DNA from: Pseudoxanthomonas sangjuensis
Lineage (GTDB): Bacteria; Pseudomonadota; Gammaproteobacteria; Xanthomonadales; Xanthomonadaceae
DNA: 64,000 nucleotides
Assembly: GCF_010211755.1 (NCBI RefSeq)
Contig: NZ_PDWR01000012.1
Location: 1 to 64,000, forward strand
Reading direction: 5' to 3'
Shown: positions 48,832-59,022 of the stretch, in pieces
How positions within the stretch are numbered: the stretch's first letter is position 1
Layout of the letters: each line of letters opens with the position of its first letter
Position numbers and translations under genes: made by a program
The notes under the pieces: model-generated
Databases searched by the model: none
Told to the model about the DNA's origin: nothing
Seen by the model: only the letters and a program-made list of their open reading frames with translations

Positions 48832-50739
48832 TCAGATCTCCACCTGCGACCCCAGCTCCACCAACCGGTTGCCGGGGATGCGGAAGAAGCCGGTGGCCGG
48901 CGCGGCGTTGCGGTGCATCAGCGCGAACAGCTTGTCGCGCCAGATCGGCATGCCACGGCGCGCGCTGGCGACCACGGTTTCGCGGCTGGCGAAGTAGGTC
49001 GTCTCCATCGGGTCGAACAGCGGCCCGCCGCGGTCGCAGCTGAGCATCAGCGCCTGCGGCACGTCCGGCGTCTCCATGAAGCCGAACTTGACCACGACCC
49101 GGTAGAACTCGTCGCCGATCGGATCGATCTTCAACCGCTTCTCCTTCGGCGCGTACGGCACGTTGAGGGTTTCCACGGTCAGGAACACGTTGCGCTCGTG
49201 CAGCACCTTGTTGTGCTTGAGGTTGTGCATCAGCGCGTGCGGCACCACGTTCTTGTCGGCGGTCATGAACACCGCGGTGCCCGGCACCCGCACCGGCGGC
49301 GCCAGCATCAGCCCGGGCAGGAAGGTGTCGAGCTGGATGCCTTCCTTGCGGACTTCCGCATGCAGCAGCTCGCGGCCGCGGCGCCAGGTGCGCATGATCG
49401 TGAACAGGACGACGCCCAGCACCACCGGGAACCATGCCCCCTGCAGCAGCTTGGCGCCGTTGGCGACGACGAAACCGACGTCGCCGACCACGAAGAACGC
49501 GCACAGCGGCAGCACCCACACGCGCCATTTCGGCCACAGCGCGCGCGCGACCAGCGCCAGCAGCACCGTGTCGATCAGCATCGTCGCCGACACCGAGATG
49601 CCGTAGGCCACCGCCAGGTTGCTGGAACTGCGGAACGCCAGCACCAGGCCGATGACGACGAGCATCATCGACCAGTTGATCGCCGGGATGTAGATCTGGC
49701 CGATGGTGTGCTTCGAGGTGTGCTTGACGATCATGCGCGGGATGTAGCCGAGCTGCATCGCCTGCCGGGCCACCGAGAAGCCGCCGGTGATCACCGCCTG
49801 CGAGGCGATCACCGTCGCCGCCGTGGCCAGGACGATCATCGGGATGCGCCCCCATTCGGGCACGCCGATGTAGAACGGGTTGCGGATGGCTTCGGGGTGC
49901 TCCAGCACCAGCGCGCCCTGTCCCAGGTAGTTGAGCATCAGCGCGGGCAGCACGAAGAAGTACCAGGCGTAGCGGATCGGCTTGGCGCCGAAGTGGCCCA
50001 TGTCGGTGTAGATCGCCTCGCCGCCGGTGACCGCCAGCACCACCGCGCCGAGGATGAAGACGCCGTGCCAGCCGTGGGTGGCGAAGAAATTCACCGCCCA
50101 GTACGGGTTGATCGCCTTCAGCACTTCCGGGTCGTGCAGGATGTTGACCGCGCCCAGCACCGCCAGTATCGCGAACCACAGCATCGTGACCGGGCCGAAC
50201 ACCTTGCCGACCTTCTCGGTGCCGTAGCGCTGCATCACGAACAGCGCGACCAGGATCGTCACCGTCAGCGGCACGATCAGCGCGTGCATTTGCGGCGCCA
50301 CCACCTCCACGCCCTCGACCGCCGACAGCACCGAGATCGCCGGGGTGATCACGCCGTCGCCGAAGAACAGCGAGGCGCCGAAGATGCCGACGATGCCGAT
50401 CACGTAGGCGGTCCTCGAACCGGACGGGAACGTCCGCTGGGCCAGCGCCATCAGCGCCATGATGCCGCCCTCGCCGTCGTTGTCGGCGCGCATGATGATC
50501 GCGACGTACTTCAGCGTCACCACGACCATCAGCGACCAGAAGATCAGCGACAGGACGCCGAGCACGGTGTTGTGGTCGGCGACCAGCCCGTAGTGCGGCG
50601 AGAACGCCTGCTTGATCGTGTACAGCGGGCTGGTGCCGATGTCGCCGAACACGACGCCGATGGCCGCCAGCACCAGCCCGGCCAGTCCGGCCTTGCCGTG
50701 GCTGTCGGGATGGGAGGCCGTGTGGGAAGCGTTGGACAT
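48832..50739 (-). CDS. kup: KUP-family potassium uptake protein
   Basis: A 635-aa potassium-proton symporter with about 12 TM helices. Family signatures are [19 protein letters not shown] (first helix), [37 protein letters not shown] and [13 protein letters not shown]. The cytoplasmic C-terminal domain includes [23 protein letters not shown] 50739 (MSNASH) is favoured over TTG 50751. It lies between ruvA and ruvB on the same strand, an order I associate with xanthomonads; no functional link to branch migration is known. Confidence 0.96.
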   Translation of the reverse strand: MSNASHTASHPDSHGKAGLAGLVLAAIGVVFGDIGTSPLYTIKQAFSPHYGLVADHNTVLGVLSLIFWSLMVVVTLKYVAIIMRADNDGEGGIMALMALAQRTFPSGSRTAYVIGIVGIFGASLFFGDGVITPAISVLSAVEGVEVVAPQMHALIVPLTVTILVALFVMQRYGTEKVGKVFGPVTMLWFAILAVLGAVNILHDPEVLKAINPYWAVNFFATHGWHGVFILGAVVLAVTGGEAIYTDMGHFGAKPIRYAWYFFVLPALMLNYLGQGALVLEHPEAIRNPFYIGVPEWGRIPMIVLATAATVIASQAVITGGFSVARQAMQLGYIPRMIVKHTSKHTIGQIYIPAINWSMMLVVIGLVLAFRSSSNLAVAYGISVSATMLIDTVLLALVARALWPKWRVWVLPLCAFFVVGDVGFVVANGAKLLQGAWFPVVLGVVLFTIMRTWRRGRELLHAEVRKEGIQLDTFLPGLMLAPPVRVPGTAVFMTADKNVVPHALMHNLKHNKVLHERNVFLTVETLNVPYAPKEKRLKIDPIGDEFYRVVVKFGFMETPDVPQALMLSCDRGGPLFDPMETTYFASRETVVASARRGMPIWRDKLFALMHRNAAPATGFFRIPGNRLVELGSQVEI

Positions 50740-50778
50740 GCGGTGTTCCAAACCCTGCTGGTACTGGCCCGGCGGCGC

Positions 50779-51363
50779 TCAGCGCAGCGCCGATTGCAAC
50801 GCCTTGCGGATGATCGCGGCGGCATCGTCGCCGGCCTTGGCGGCATCGCGCGCCATGCGCGCGGCCTCGGCCGGCTTGTAGCCCAGTTGCTGCAGGGCGA
50901 CGGTCGCCTCGGACTGCGGGTCGCCGGGCAGGCCGGTCAGGCCCGGCGCCGCGCCGCCGAAGTCGCCGACGCGATCGCGCAGTTCGACCACGATGCGCTC
51001 GGCGGTCTTCTTGCCGACGCCGGGGATCTTGGTCAGCGCGGCCACGTCGCCGGCCTGCACCAGTCGCGCGAACTCGTCGACCGGCACGCCGGACAGGATC
51101 GCCAGCGCGATCTTCGCGCCGATGCCGCTGACCTTCTGCACGTCGCGGAACAGGCGGCGCTCGCCCTCGCGCAGGAAGCCGTACAGCGACACGCTGTCCT
51201 CCTTCTGCGCGTAGTGGGTGAACAGCGCGACTTCGCGGCCGAGGTCGGGCAGGTCGTAGAAGGTGCTCATCGGCGCCTCCAGCTCGTAGCCGACGCCGCC
51301 GACGTCGATCACCAGCCAGGGCGGCGACTTGGACGCGAGGATGCCGCGCAGGCGACCGATCAT
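50779..51363 (-). CDS. ruvA: Holliday junction DNA helicase RuvA
   Basis: A 194-aa junction-binding protein. N-terminal OB fold [20 protein letters not shown], helix-hairpin-helix motifs [16 protein letters not shown] and [17 protein letters not shown], and a flexible linker to the C-terminal RuvB-binding domain ([19 protein letters not shown]). ATG 51363, 13 bases after ruvC. Confidence 0.97.
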   Translation of the reverse strand: MIGRLRGILASKSPPWLVIDVGGVGYELEAPMSTFYDLPDLGREVALFTHYAQKEDSVSLYGFLREGERRLFRDVQKVSGIGAKIALAILSGVPVDEFARLVQAGDVAALTKIPGVGKKTAERIVVELRDRVGDFGGAAPGLTGLPGDPQSEATVALQQLGYKPAEAARMARDAAKAGDDAAAIIRKALQSALR

Positions 51364-51376
51364 GCCATTCCCCCTG

Positions 51377-51901
51377 TTATTTCCGGCTCCACGCCGTGCG
51401 CGCATCGACGCCGATGCGGTTCGCCGTCGCGCGCCCGTGCGCGTGGGTGATCGCCACCGCCAGCGCGTCGGCGGCGTCGGCCTGCAGCTTGCCCTTGAGG
51501 CCGAGCATCAGCCCGACCATGTGCTGGACCTGTTCCTTCTCGGCGCCGCCCTTGCCGACCACGGCCAGCTTGATCTCGCGCGCCGCGTATTCGTGCACCG
51601 GCAGGTCGCGCAGCACCACCGCGCCGATCGCCGCGCCGCGCGCCTGCCCCAGCTTCAGCGCCGAATCCGGATTGCGCGCCATGAACACCTTCTCGATCGC
51701 CACTTCCTGCGGCCTCCAGGTTTCGATGACCCCGGTCAGTTCCTGCAGCAACAGCTTCAACCGCTGCGGGAAACCGTCGGCCCCCAGCAGCACCAGCGGC
51801 GCATGATAGACGTGATGCGTGCGTCCCGCCGCATCGACGTCGATGATGCCAATGCCAGTCCTCTGCGAACCGGGGTCGATGCCGAGGATTCGGGTGCGCA
51901 T
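51377..51901 (-). CDS. ruvC: Crossover junction endodeoxyribonuclease RuvC
   Basis: A 174-aa RNase H-fold resolvase cleaving Holliday junctions. Catalytic acidic residues are visible in [14 protein letters not shown] (first Asp), [20 protein letters not shown] (Glu) and C-terminal [16 protein letters not shown] (Asp pair). ATG 51901 gives [12 protein letters not shown]. First gene of ruvC-ruvA. A hairpin lies upstream. Confidence 0.97.
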   Translation of the reverse strand: MRTRILGIDPGSQRTGIGIIDVDAAGRTHHVYHAPLVLLGADGFPQRLKLLLQELTGVIETWRPQEVAIEKVFMARNPDSALKLGQARGAAIGAVVLRDLPVHEYAAREIKLAVVGKGGAEKEQVQHMVGLMLGLKGKLQADAADALAVAITHAHGRATANRIGVDARTAWSRK

Positions 51902-51939
51902 GCTAGCGGGCGCCCTCGAGGCGCACGCTGCGCACCCGG

Positions 51940-51965
51940 CTGCCCGGCCATGCATGACCGGGCAG
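51940..51965. other. Hairpin in the yebC-ruvC intergenic region
   Basis: CTGCCCGG (51940-51947) and CCGGGCAG (51958-51965) form an 8-bp stem with a 10-base loop that includes the palindrome ATGCAT. No T-run follows on either strand, so read-through from yebC to ruvC is probable. Confidence 0.55.
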
Positions 51966-52031
51966 GACTGTCCGAAGCCGCACGATTGGCGCCATGGACG
52001 GCAGCGATTTCATTCGACTGGATCCTGCACC

Positions 52032-52763
52032 TTACGCGTAGGCGTCGGCACCGAGCTCGGCGTTCGAGTAGACGTTCTGCACGTCGTCCATGTCCTCCAG
52101 CCAGCCCAGCAGCTTGACCACCTGCTGCGCGGTCTCGCCGGACACGGCGATGTCGTTGTCGGCACGGAAGGTGACTTCGGCCAGGTCCGGCTTCAGGCCC
52201 GCGGCCTCGATCGCGGACTTCACCGATTCGAACGATTCCGGCGCGGTGATCACGTCGATCGAACCGTCGTCCGGATAGACCACGACGTCGTCGGCGCCGG
52301 CCTCGATCGCCGCCTCGGTGATCTTCTCCTCGTCGGCGCCCGGGGCGAAGCTGAGCACGCCGAGCTTCTTGAACATGAAGGCGACCGAGCCTTCGGTGCC
52401 GAGGTTGCCGCCGAACTTGCCGAAGGCGTGGCGCACGTCGGCCACGGTACGCACGCGGTTGTCGGTCAGGCAGTCGACGATCACCGCGACGCCGCCGGGC
52501 GCGTAGCCTTCGTAGCGGATTTCCTCGAATTCGACGCCTTCCAGCTCGCCGCTGGCCTTCTTGATCGCGCGCTCGATGGTGTCCTTCGGCATGTTGACCG
52601 CCAGGCCCTTGTCGATGGCGGTACGCAGCGCCGGGTTGTTGGCCGGATCCGGCACGCCCTTGCGGGCGGCAACCGAAATCTCGCGAATGATCTTGGTGAA
52701 AATCTTGCCGCGCTTGGCGTCGGACGCGTTCTTGCGCGCTTCGATGGAGGGGCCACGACCCAT
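52032..52763 (-). CDS. yebC: YebC/PmpR/TACO1-family protein
   Basis: A 243-aa protein of the YebC family. Members were first described as DNA-binding regulators; recent work shows they help ribosomes through proline stretches. The canonical start [20 protein letters not shown], the segment [28 protein letters not shown] and [19 protein letters not shown] are present. ATG 52763. Upstream of ruvC, as in E. coli. Confidence 0.96.
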   Translation of the reverse strand: MGRGPSIEARKNASDAKRGKIFTKIIREISVAARKGVPDPANNPALRTAIDKGLAVNMPKDTIERAIKKASGELEGVEFEEIRYEGYAPGGVAVIVDCLTDNRVRTVADVRHAFGKFGGNLGTEGSVAFMFKKLGVLSFAPGADEEKITEAAIEAGADDVVVYPDDGSIDVITAPESFESVKSAIEAAGLKPDLAEVTFRADNDIAVSGETAQQVVKLLGWLEDMDDVQNVYSNAELGADAYA

Positions 52764-52809
52764 GTGTCAATCCAGCGGTGGTCTGTTGCGAAGCGGCAAT
52801 TTTAGCCGA

Positions 52810-53424
52810 TCAGCGCCGGAAGCGGCCTTCGCGCAGGAATTGCCCCGCCTGCCCCGCCGCCTCGGCCGAAAACACCAGCCCGGTATGGCTGCTGTGGACG
52901 ACGCAGTGGTCGGCCAGCCCCGGCAGGCGGGTTTCGTCGAGGCCGACGGTGCCGTCCGACGCCCCGTCGATGCGGGAAAACAGCCGCCCCGCGCCGCGCG
53001 CCACGTCGCCGGCGACCATGCCGACCTCGGCCGGGCCGGTCCACTCGCCCAGCCCGCTCTGCAGCAATCCCGCGCTGCGGCCGAGCAGCGGGCGGCTCCA
53101 GGCACGCGCGGCGAGGCGGCGCGCGGTATGGCTGCCGCGCAGCGGCGACCCCAGGCAGACCACCCGCGCCACCGGCAGGCCGGGGGCGCGGCGCAACGCC
53201 TCCAGCGCGATCAGCCCGCCCAGGCTGTGCCCGACCAGCGCATCGAACGGCTCCTCGCGCAGGCGTTCGACCAGCCCCGGTATCGCCCGTTCCGGGCCGT
53301 CGAGGAGGCTGGAATAGCCGAAGATCTCCGTCGCGAAGCCCTGCGCGCGCAGGCGCGAGGCCAGCCGCCACAGCCAGCAGTTGGCGTTGAGCAGGCCATG
53401 GATGAGCAGGACGCGCCGGGTCAC
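52810..53424 (-). CDS. Alpha/beta-hydrolase, lipase-like
   Basis: A 204-aa alpha/beta-hydrolase. N-terminal VLLIHGLLNANCWLW gives the oxyanion region; the nucleophile elbow is LVGHSLGGLIALEAL (Ser about residue 67). An Asp in ASDGTVGL and a His in HSSHTGLVFS complete a plausible triad. Lacks a signal peptide and a lid-sized insert. The start is GTG 53424. Substrate unknown: an esterase or PGAP1-like activity is possible. Co-directional with the acetyltransferase 19 bases upstream. Confidence 0.83.
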   Translation of the reverse strand: MTRRVLLIHGLLNANCWLWRLASRLRAQGFATEIFGYSSLLDGPERAIPGLVERLREEPFDALVGHSLGGLIALEALRRAPGLPVARVVCLGSPLRGSHTARRLAARAWSRPLLGRSAGLLQSGLGEWTGPAEVGMVAGDVARGAGRLFSRIDGASDGTVGLDETRLPGLADHCVVHSSHTGLVFSAEAAGQAGQFLREGRFRR

Positions 53425-53443
53425 CGCGCGAGTGTCGCCAATG

Positions 53444-53971
53444 TCAGGCGGCTTGGCGAGCGGCGCGGCGCAGGATGAACTCGTCGTCGAGGGTCTTGCC
53501 GACCGGGAACTTGTAGCCGCCGACCTTCTCGAAGCCGTGGCGCATGTAGAAGCGCTGCGCGCCGAAGTTCTCCGACCATACGCCGATCCACAGCGTGCGC
53601 GGGCCGTCGCGTTCGAGCCATTGCAGCGCGGTCTCGAACAGCTTGCCGCCCCAGCCGCCGTTGTGGAATTCGCGCAGCACGTACAGCCGCTTCAGCTCGC
53701 CGTCGCCCTCGGCCACGTCCGGATGCGGCAGCCCGCACGGACCGGCGAAGGCGTGGCCGACGGCGACGCCGCCCTTCTCCAGCAGCCACATCGCCTTGCG
53801 CGGGTCTTCGAGGTCCCTGCGCTGCGCCTCGATGGCGTAGCTGGTGCGCAGGAAGAAGTCGAGGTCTTCCGGCGGATACAGGTGGCCGAAGGTCTCGGTG
53901 AAGGTCGCCGCGGCGATCTTCGTCACCGTTCCGGCGTCGTCCGGGGTCGCGCGGCGGATGGCGAAGTCCAT
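53444..53971 (-). CDS. GNAT-family N-acetyltransferase
   Basis: A 175-aa acetyltransferase. The acetyl-CoA loop is LREFHNGGWGGKLFETALQW (motif A), followed by WIGVWSENFGAQRFYMRHGFEKVG (given as WIGVWSENFGAQ and RFYMRHGFEKVG), typical of GNAT enzymes. FTETFGHLYPPEDLDFFL in the N-terminal part is common in PaiA-like members that act on polyamines or peptides. Substrate not determined. Starts at ATG 53971. Confidence 0.88.
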   Translation of the reverse strand: MDFAIRRATPDDAGTVTKIAAATFTETFGHLYPPEDLDFFLRTSYAIEAQRRDLEDPRKAMWLLEKGGVAVGHAFAGPCGLPHPDVAEGDGELKRLYVLREFHNGGWGGKLFETALQWLERDGPRTLWIGVWSENFGAQRFYMRHGFEKVGGYKFPVGKTLDDEFILRRAARQAA

Positions 53972-53979
53972 GGAATCGG

Positions 53980-54051
53980 TCGCTGGTTCGTGGTTGTCGG
54001 TTGTCGGAAACAGACGGTTGCCGGCCTGGGCCATCAACCAGGAACCAACGA
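53980..54051. repeat. Intergenic imperfect inverted repeat between aspS and the GNAT gene
   Basis: Arms of 21 bases (53980-54000 TCGCTGGTTCGTGGTTGTCG..., and 54031-54051, reverse complement TCGTTGGTTCCTGGTTGATG...) match at 17 of 21 positions with a 30-base spacer. The left arm ends nine bases from the GNAT start. Size and spacing resemble the repeat at 48752, but the sequence differs. Confidence 0.7.
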
Positions 54052-54065
54052 CCCGGATCCCGCCG

Positions 54066-55814
54066 TCATTGCTTCGCCCGCACCTGCACGTGCACCTCGG
54101 CCAGTTGCGCGTCCGGCACCGGCGACGGCGCACCGGTCATCAGGCACTGTGCGCTGGTGGTCTTCGGGAACGGGATCACGTCGCGGATCGACTCGGTGCC
54201 GGCCATCAGCGCGGCGATGCGGTCGATGCCGAAGGCGATGCCGCCGTGCGGCGGCGCGCCGTACTTCAGCGCGTCGAGCAGGAAGCCGAACTTGGCCTCG
54301 GCCTCTTCCGCGCCGATGCCCAGCAGTTCGAACACCGCGCTCTGCATCTCCGGGCGGTGGATGCGGATCGAACCGCCGCCGATCTCGTTGCCGTTCAGCA
54401 CCATGTCGTAGCCGCGCGACACCGCGGTCTTCGCGTTCGCCTTCAGGTCGGCGATGTCGTCGACCGCCGGCGCGGTGAACGGATGGTGCAGGGCGACGTA
54501 GCGCTGCTCTTCCTCGTCCCATTCGAACATCGGGAAGTCGGTGACCCACAGCGGGCGCCAGCCTTCGGCGACCAGGTTGAAGTCCTTGCCGGCCTTCAGC
54601 CGCAACGCGCCCATGAAATCGGAGACCTTGTTGTACTTGCCGGCGCCGAAGAACACGATGTCGCCGTTGCCGGCGCCGACGTAGCGGAGCAGCGCGGCGA
54701 AGGCTTCCGCGGGGAAGAACTTGGCGATCGGCGAGGTCAGCTCGCCGTTCTCGGCGATCTTGGCGTAGGCCAGGCCCTTGGCGCCGAACTTGGCCGCGTG
54801 CGCGGCGTAGTCGTCGATCTGCTTGCGCGACAGCGCGGCGCCGGCGGGGATGCGCAGCGCGGCGACGCGGCCGTCGGCGTCGGCGGCGGCATCGGCGAAG
54901 ACCTTGAATTCGCTGTCCTTGACCAGCTCGGCGACGTCGACCAGTTCCAGCGCGATGCGCAGGTCCGGCTTGTCCGAACCGTAGCGGCGCATCGCCTCGG
55001 CCCAGGTCATGCGCGGGAACTGCGCGTCGAGTTCGACGCCGATGGTTTCCCTGAACGCGGCGCGGATCAGGTCCTCGACGGTGTCCTGCACGTCGCGCTC
55101 GCGGACGAAGGCGAATTCCATGTCGAGCTGGGTGAACTCGAGCTGGCGATCGGCGCGCAGCGCCTCGTCGCGGAAGCAGCGCGCGATCTGGTAGTAGCGG
55201 TCGAAGCCGGCCATCATCAGGATCTGCTTGAACAGCTGCGGGCTCTGCGGCAGGGCGTAGAACTCGCCCGGGTGCATGCGCGCCGGCACCAGGAAGTCGC
55301 GCGCGCCTTCCGGGGTGGCCTTGGTCAGGATCGGGGTCTCGATGTCCTGGAAGCCGCGCGCGTCCAGCCAGCGGCGCAACGCCTGCACCAGCTTGATGCG
55401 GGTGCGCTGCATGCGCTGCATCTCCGGGCGGCGCAGGTCGAGGTAGCGGTACTTGAGGCGGATTTCCTCGTTGGCGTTCTCGTGGGCGTGGAACGGCAGC
55501 GGCGCGGCCTTGTTCAGCACCACGATCTTCGTCGCGACCACTTCGACCTTGCCGGTGCGGATCTTGTCGTTGACCGCATGGCGCGCCCGTACCGTGCCCT
55601 CGACCTGCAGCACGTCCTCGTAGCCCAGCCCGGCGGCGACGGCGAACACCTCGGCGTTGTCGGGTTCGACCGTGACCTGGACGATGCCTTCGTGGTCGCG
55701 CAGGTCGATGAAGCAGACGCCGCCGAGGTTGCGGGCGACGTCGGTCCAGCCGCACAGGGTGACGGCCTGGCCGATCAGGGTCTCGTCGACGAGACCGCAG
55801 TAATGGGTACGCAT
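54066..55814 (-). CDS. aspS: Aspartyl-tRNA synthetase
   Basis: A 582-aa class IIb synthetase charging tRNA-Asp. N-terminal OB anticodon-binding domain ([38 protein letters not shown]), class II motif 2 [20 protein letters not shown], a bacterial insert domain, and motif 3 [16 protein letters not shown]. Leu30 after the ARN segment is the residue typical of discriminating bacterial AspRS (E. coli has RRRDLG here). ATG 55814. Downstream lie a repeat and the GNAT gene. Confidence 0.97.
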   Translation of the reverse strand: MRTHYCGLVDETLIGQAVTLCGWTDVARNLGGVCFIDLRDHEGIVQVTVEPDNAEVFAVAAGLGYEDVLQVEGTVRARHAVNDKIRTGKVEVVATKIVVLNKAAPLPFHAHENANEEIRLKYRYLDLRRPEMQRMQRTRIKLVQALRRWLDARGFQDIETPILTKATPEGARDFLVPARMHPGEFYALPQSPQLFKQILMMAGFDRYYQIARCFRDEALRADRQLEFTQLDMEFAFVRERDVQDTVEDLIRAAFRETIGVELDAQFPRMTWAEAMRRYGSDKPDLRIALELVDVAELVKDSEFKVFADAAADADGRVAALRIPAGAALSRKQIDDYAAHAAKFGAKGLAYAKIAENGELTSPIAKFFPAEAFAALLRYVGAGNGDIVFFGAGKYNKVSDFMGALRLKAGKDFNLVAEGWRPLWVTDFPMFEWDEEEQRYVALHHPFTAPAVDDIADLKANAKTAVSRGYDMVLNGNEIGGGSIRIHRPEMQSAVFELLGIGAEEAEAKFGFLLDALKYGAPPHGGIAFGIDRIAALMAGTESIRDVIPFPKTTSAQCLMTGAPSPVPDAQLAEVHVQVRAKQ

Positions 55815-56089
55815 GGACAAGGGAAACTCCGGATAAAGACGTTCCGGCCGGCGCCGGATGGATTTACAACGGCCGAAGGCTGGTCAAGCCGCGTAGTTTA
55901 ACTTGCGGCCAGCCTTTGCGGCTTTTCCGCGCCCTCCGCCGGCCCATGGCGGCCCGCCGCAACATTTCTTTCATGTGGACTTGGGCATGTTGCGCCCGTC
56001 GGCCGCCGCACCGTGGCCGGCCATGACGGCCCTCGGCCGCCGCCCCCGCGGCGGCACGGTGGCTTCCCTGACTCCTACCCGGGAAACGC

Positions 56090-58216
56090 ATGCACCCCCT
56101 GCTTCCGCTGGCCCTCGTGGCCCTGCTCTGCCTGCTGGCCGCTTCGCGCAAATGGATCTGGACCAAGGCGGCGCTGCTCGCCCTGCTGCTGCTGGCGCTC
56201 AGCGCCTGGTGGCTGGTCGACCGGCTCAGCGGCGACGGCATCAACGCCGCCACCCTGTACCACCTGCGCGCCGGCGTGGACGGCGCCGGGATCAGCGACT
56301 TCAGCGACCAGATCGCGGCCTTCCTCGCCCTGGCGGCGGTTTCCCTGGTGGTACCGCTGGGCCTGGCGTGGCTGAGCCCGGCCCGCGGCGGCGGCCGCCG
56401 CGGCGCATTGGCGCTGGCCGGGTTCGTCGCCCTCTTCGCGCTCACCGTGCGGTTCAGCCCGTTGTACACGGACGGCCAGCGCATCGCCCGATCGCTGCGC
56501 CCGGCCGATGCCGCCGCGGTCGCCGCCGAATACCGGCAACCGGCCGTGCCGTTGCGCAACCGCAAGAACATCGTCTGGATCTACGGCGAAAGCCTGGAAC
56601 GCACCTACCTGGATCCGCAGGCCTTCCCCGGGCTGATGCCGAACCTGTCGCGACTGGCCGGCGAAGCGCTGGATTTCCGCGACGTAGCCTCGGCCGAAGG
56701 CAGCGGCTGGACCATCGCCGGGCTGGTGGCGTCGATGTGCGGGGTGCCGCTGACCACCGCGCCCGGCGACGAGAACAGCATGGGGCGGATGGACCAGTTC
56801 CTGCCCGGCGCGCACTGCCTGGGCGACTACCTGAAGGAACAGGGCTACGCCACCCGTTTCCTCGGCGGCGCCGACGCCGATTTCGCGGCCAAGGGCGCGT
56901 TCCTGGCCAGCCACGGCTTCGACCGGGTCAAGGAAAAGAACGACTACCGCGCCGCCGGGGTATCGCGGCGGCACTTCTCCAACTGGGGCGTGCACGACGA
57001 CGTGCTGCTGGACGACGCCTGGGACAGCTTCCAGCAGCTGTCGCGCGCCGGCCGGCCGTTCCTGCTGACCGCGCTGACCATGGATACGCACCACCCGGCC
57101 GGGCACCTGCCGGTGAGCTGCCGCGACATCCGCTACGACAGCCCCTATGGCGACATCGGCCTGCTGAAGGCGCTCAAGTGCAGCGACCGACTGATCTCGC
57201 GGCTGGTGGAAAGGATCCGCCGCAGCCCCTGGGCCGACGACACGATCATCGTCGTCGCCTCCGACCATCTGGCCATGCCCAACGACCTCAGCGAGGTGCT
57301 GGCCGGGCTGCACCGCGAGAACCTGCTGCTGTTCCTCGGCCCCGGCATCCGGCCGCGCAGCATCGCCCGCGGCGGCAGCACGCTGGACAGCGGCGCGACC
57401 CTGCTGCAGTTGCTGGATCCGGACAAGCAGGCGCTCGGCTTCGGCCGTTCGCTGCTGGCTGCCGGTGCCACGGCCAGCGCCAGCGCCGCCGCCAGCCGCG
57501 ACGGCGGCAAGGACTACCCGCGCTACCTGGCCTTCGCCCGCCAGCTGTGGACCGGCACCGACACGCGCACCCTGCGCGTCGACGACGACGGCCGGGTCGT
57601 GGTCGGCCGGCAGCGGATCCAGCCGCCGCTGATGCTGGAATACGACCGCGACTGGAACATCCGCGCGATGGTGCTCAACGACGCGCCGCGCCAGTTCATC
57701 GACCGCCAGCCGGACAACGTGCTGGCCTACGTCGACCGCTGCACCGCCTTCCTCGACGATTCGCTGCGCGGCGAGTGGTGCGCCGCGCTGTGGGACCGCA
57801 ACGACAACCTGCAGCTGTACACCGGCGCGCAGTTGCGGCACGGGGTGCAGGTCAGCGCGTCGCCGGCGTACACCGACGTGCCGCGGCCGCGGCCGCGCCG
57901 GCCGCTGACGATCGGCGTCGAGGACCAGCGCATGCGCGCCGGCGGCTACCAGTTGCTGCTGCGCGCGCGCGACCTGCCGGCGCATCCGTTCTGGCTGGAA
58001 GCGGTGTCGTCGCAAGGCAGGGTCATCCATGCCCGCGAATGGATACAGCCGGGCGCGCAGGCTGGCGACCTCCTGCGCCTGCCGCTGTGGCTGGACACGA
58101 GCGTGGAAGGCCTGGAAGTCCGGGCCTGGCTGGACTACACCGAGTTCATCCAGGTCGACCGCATGGCCGTGGTGCGCGACCGCAATGCGCGCGTGGCCCA
58201 GGCCACGCACGGTTGA
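56090..58216 (+). CDS. OpgB-like phosphoglycerol transferase (sulfatase/LTA-synthase fold)
   Basis: A 708-aa alkaline-phosphatase-superfamily membrane enzyme. Four N-terminal hydrophobic segments (about 5-20, 26-42, 75-95, 105-120) precede a periplasmic domain with IVWIYGESLERTYL, a probable nucleophile Thr208 in EGSGWTIAG, and metal-binding DTHHPAGHL and SDHLAMPN. E. coli OpgB (763 aa) moves phosphoglycerol from phosphatidylglycerol to osmoregulated periplasmic glucans; the sequence best fits this subfamily. A C-terminal beta-rich extension of about 150 residues follows. ATG 56090 lies downstream of a 275-base region with no other gene. Named as OpgB-like because opgC/opgGH are not in the window. 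Confidence 0.85.
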   Translation: MHPLLPLALVALLCLLAASRKWIWTKAALLALLLLALSAWWLVDRLSGDGINAATLYHLRAGVDGAGISDFSDQIAAFLALAAVSLVVPLGLAWLSPARGGGRRGALALAGFVALFALTVRFSPLYTDGQRIARSLRPADAAAVAAEYRQPAVPLRNRKNIVWIYGESLERTYLDPQAFPGLMPNLSRLAGEALDFRDVASAEGSGWTIAGLVASMCGVPLTTAPGDENSMGRMDQFLPGAHCLGDYLKEQGYATRFLGGADADFAAKGAFLASHGFDRVKEKNDYRAAGVSRRHFSNWGVHDDVLLDDAWDSFQQLSRAGRPFLLTALTMDTHHPAGHLPVSCRDIRYDSPYGDIGLLKALKCSDRLISRLVERIRRSPWADDTIIVVASDHLAMPNDLSEVLAGLHRENLLLFLGPGIRPRSIARGGSTLDSGATLLQLLDPDKQALGFGRSLLAAGATASASAAASRDGGKDYPRYLAFARQLWTGTDTRTLRVDDDGRVVVGRQRIQPPLMLEYDRDWNIRAMVLNDAPRQFIDRQPDNVLAYVDRCTAFLDDSLRGEWCAALWDRNDNLQLYTGAQLRHGVQVSASPAYTDVPRPRPRRPLTIGVEDQRMRAGGYQLLLRARDLPAHPFWLEAVSSQGRVIHAREWIQPGAQAGDLLRLPLWLDTSVEGLEVRAWLDYTEFIQVDRMAVVRDRNARVAQATHG

Positions 58217-58301
58217 CCCCGGCGCGCCGCCGCCGGCACCGGCCCGCGCAACCTGCGCGCCGCGGGATTAAGCTAGCGGCCGACGCCCCGGGGGACATCG
58301 C

Positions 58302-59015
58302 ATGCAGACGGCTTCCAACCATCGCAACCTGATCGCCGCGCTGCTGGTCGCCGCCGGCCTGGCCGCCGCCGGCTGGTTCGCCGCGCAGGGCATGGCGCGG
58401 CTGCGCACCGCCGACCGCTTCGTCACGGTCAAGGGCTCGGCGGAAAAGATCGTCGACGCCGACCTGGTGGTCTGGCCGCTGGCGCAGACCGTGGTCGGCA
58501 ACGACCTGGCCGCGGTGCAGGCCGGGCTGGAAAGCAACAACGCGACGATCCGCGCCTTCCTGACCGGGGCCGGTTTCAAGGACGACGAGATCGTGGTCTC
58601 GCCACCGCGGCTCGAGGACCGCTGGGCCTGGTCGTACGGCGACAACCGCCCGCCGGAGCGCTACCGCTATTCGAACACCGTGACCCTGCGCAGCAACCGC
58701 GTCGCCGAAGCGCTGGCGGCGTTGCGCCGCAGCGGCGACCTGGTCGGCAAGGGCGTGATGCTGAACGCCGAGGAAGGCGGCGGCCCGGATTTCGAATACA
58801 CCCGGCTCAACGAGATCAAGCCGGCGCTGATCGCCGAGGCGACCGCGAACGCGCGCAAATCGGCCGAACAGTTCGCCAAGGATTCCGGCGCGCGGCTGGG
58901 AGGCATCCGCAGCGCCAACCAGGGCGTGGTGTCGATCACCGACCGCGACCGCGGCAGCCCGCAAGTCAAGACCGTGCGCGTGGTGACGACGGTGGAGTAT
59001 TTCCTGAAGGACTGA
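58302..59015 (+). CDS. SIMPL-domain periplasmic protein
   Basis: A 237-aa protein with an N-terminal signal/anchor helix (LIAALLVAAGLAAAGWFAA, about 10-28) and a SIMPL/DUF541 fold: FVTVKGSAEKIVDADLVVW, IRAFLTGAGFKDDEIVVSPP and AEATANARKSAEQFAKDSGA are typical. E. coli YggE, a SIMPL protein, lowers oxidative stress by an unknown route. Starts at ATG 58302. It is 85 bases after opgB-like and converges closely (eight bases) with the FmdB gene. Confidence 0.88.
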   Translation: MQTASNHRNLIAALLVAAGLAAAGWFAAQGMARLRTADRFVTVKGSAEKIVDADLVVWPLAQTVVGNDLAAVQAGLESNNATIRAFLTGAGFKDDEIVVSPPRLEDRWAWSYGDNRPPERYRYSNTVTLRSNRVAEALAALRRSGDLVGKGVMLNAEEGGGPDFEYTRLNEIKPALIAEATANARKSAEQFAKDSGARLGGIRSANQGVVSITDRDRGSPQVKTVRVVTTVEYFLKD

Positions 59016-59022
59016 GCGCGGC

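Noticed and set aside
51940-51965. Terminator between yebC and ruvC
   Set aside because: The stem is good but no T-run follows on either strand.
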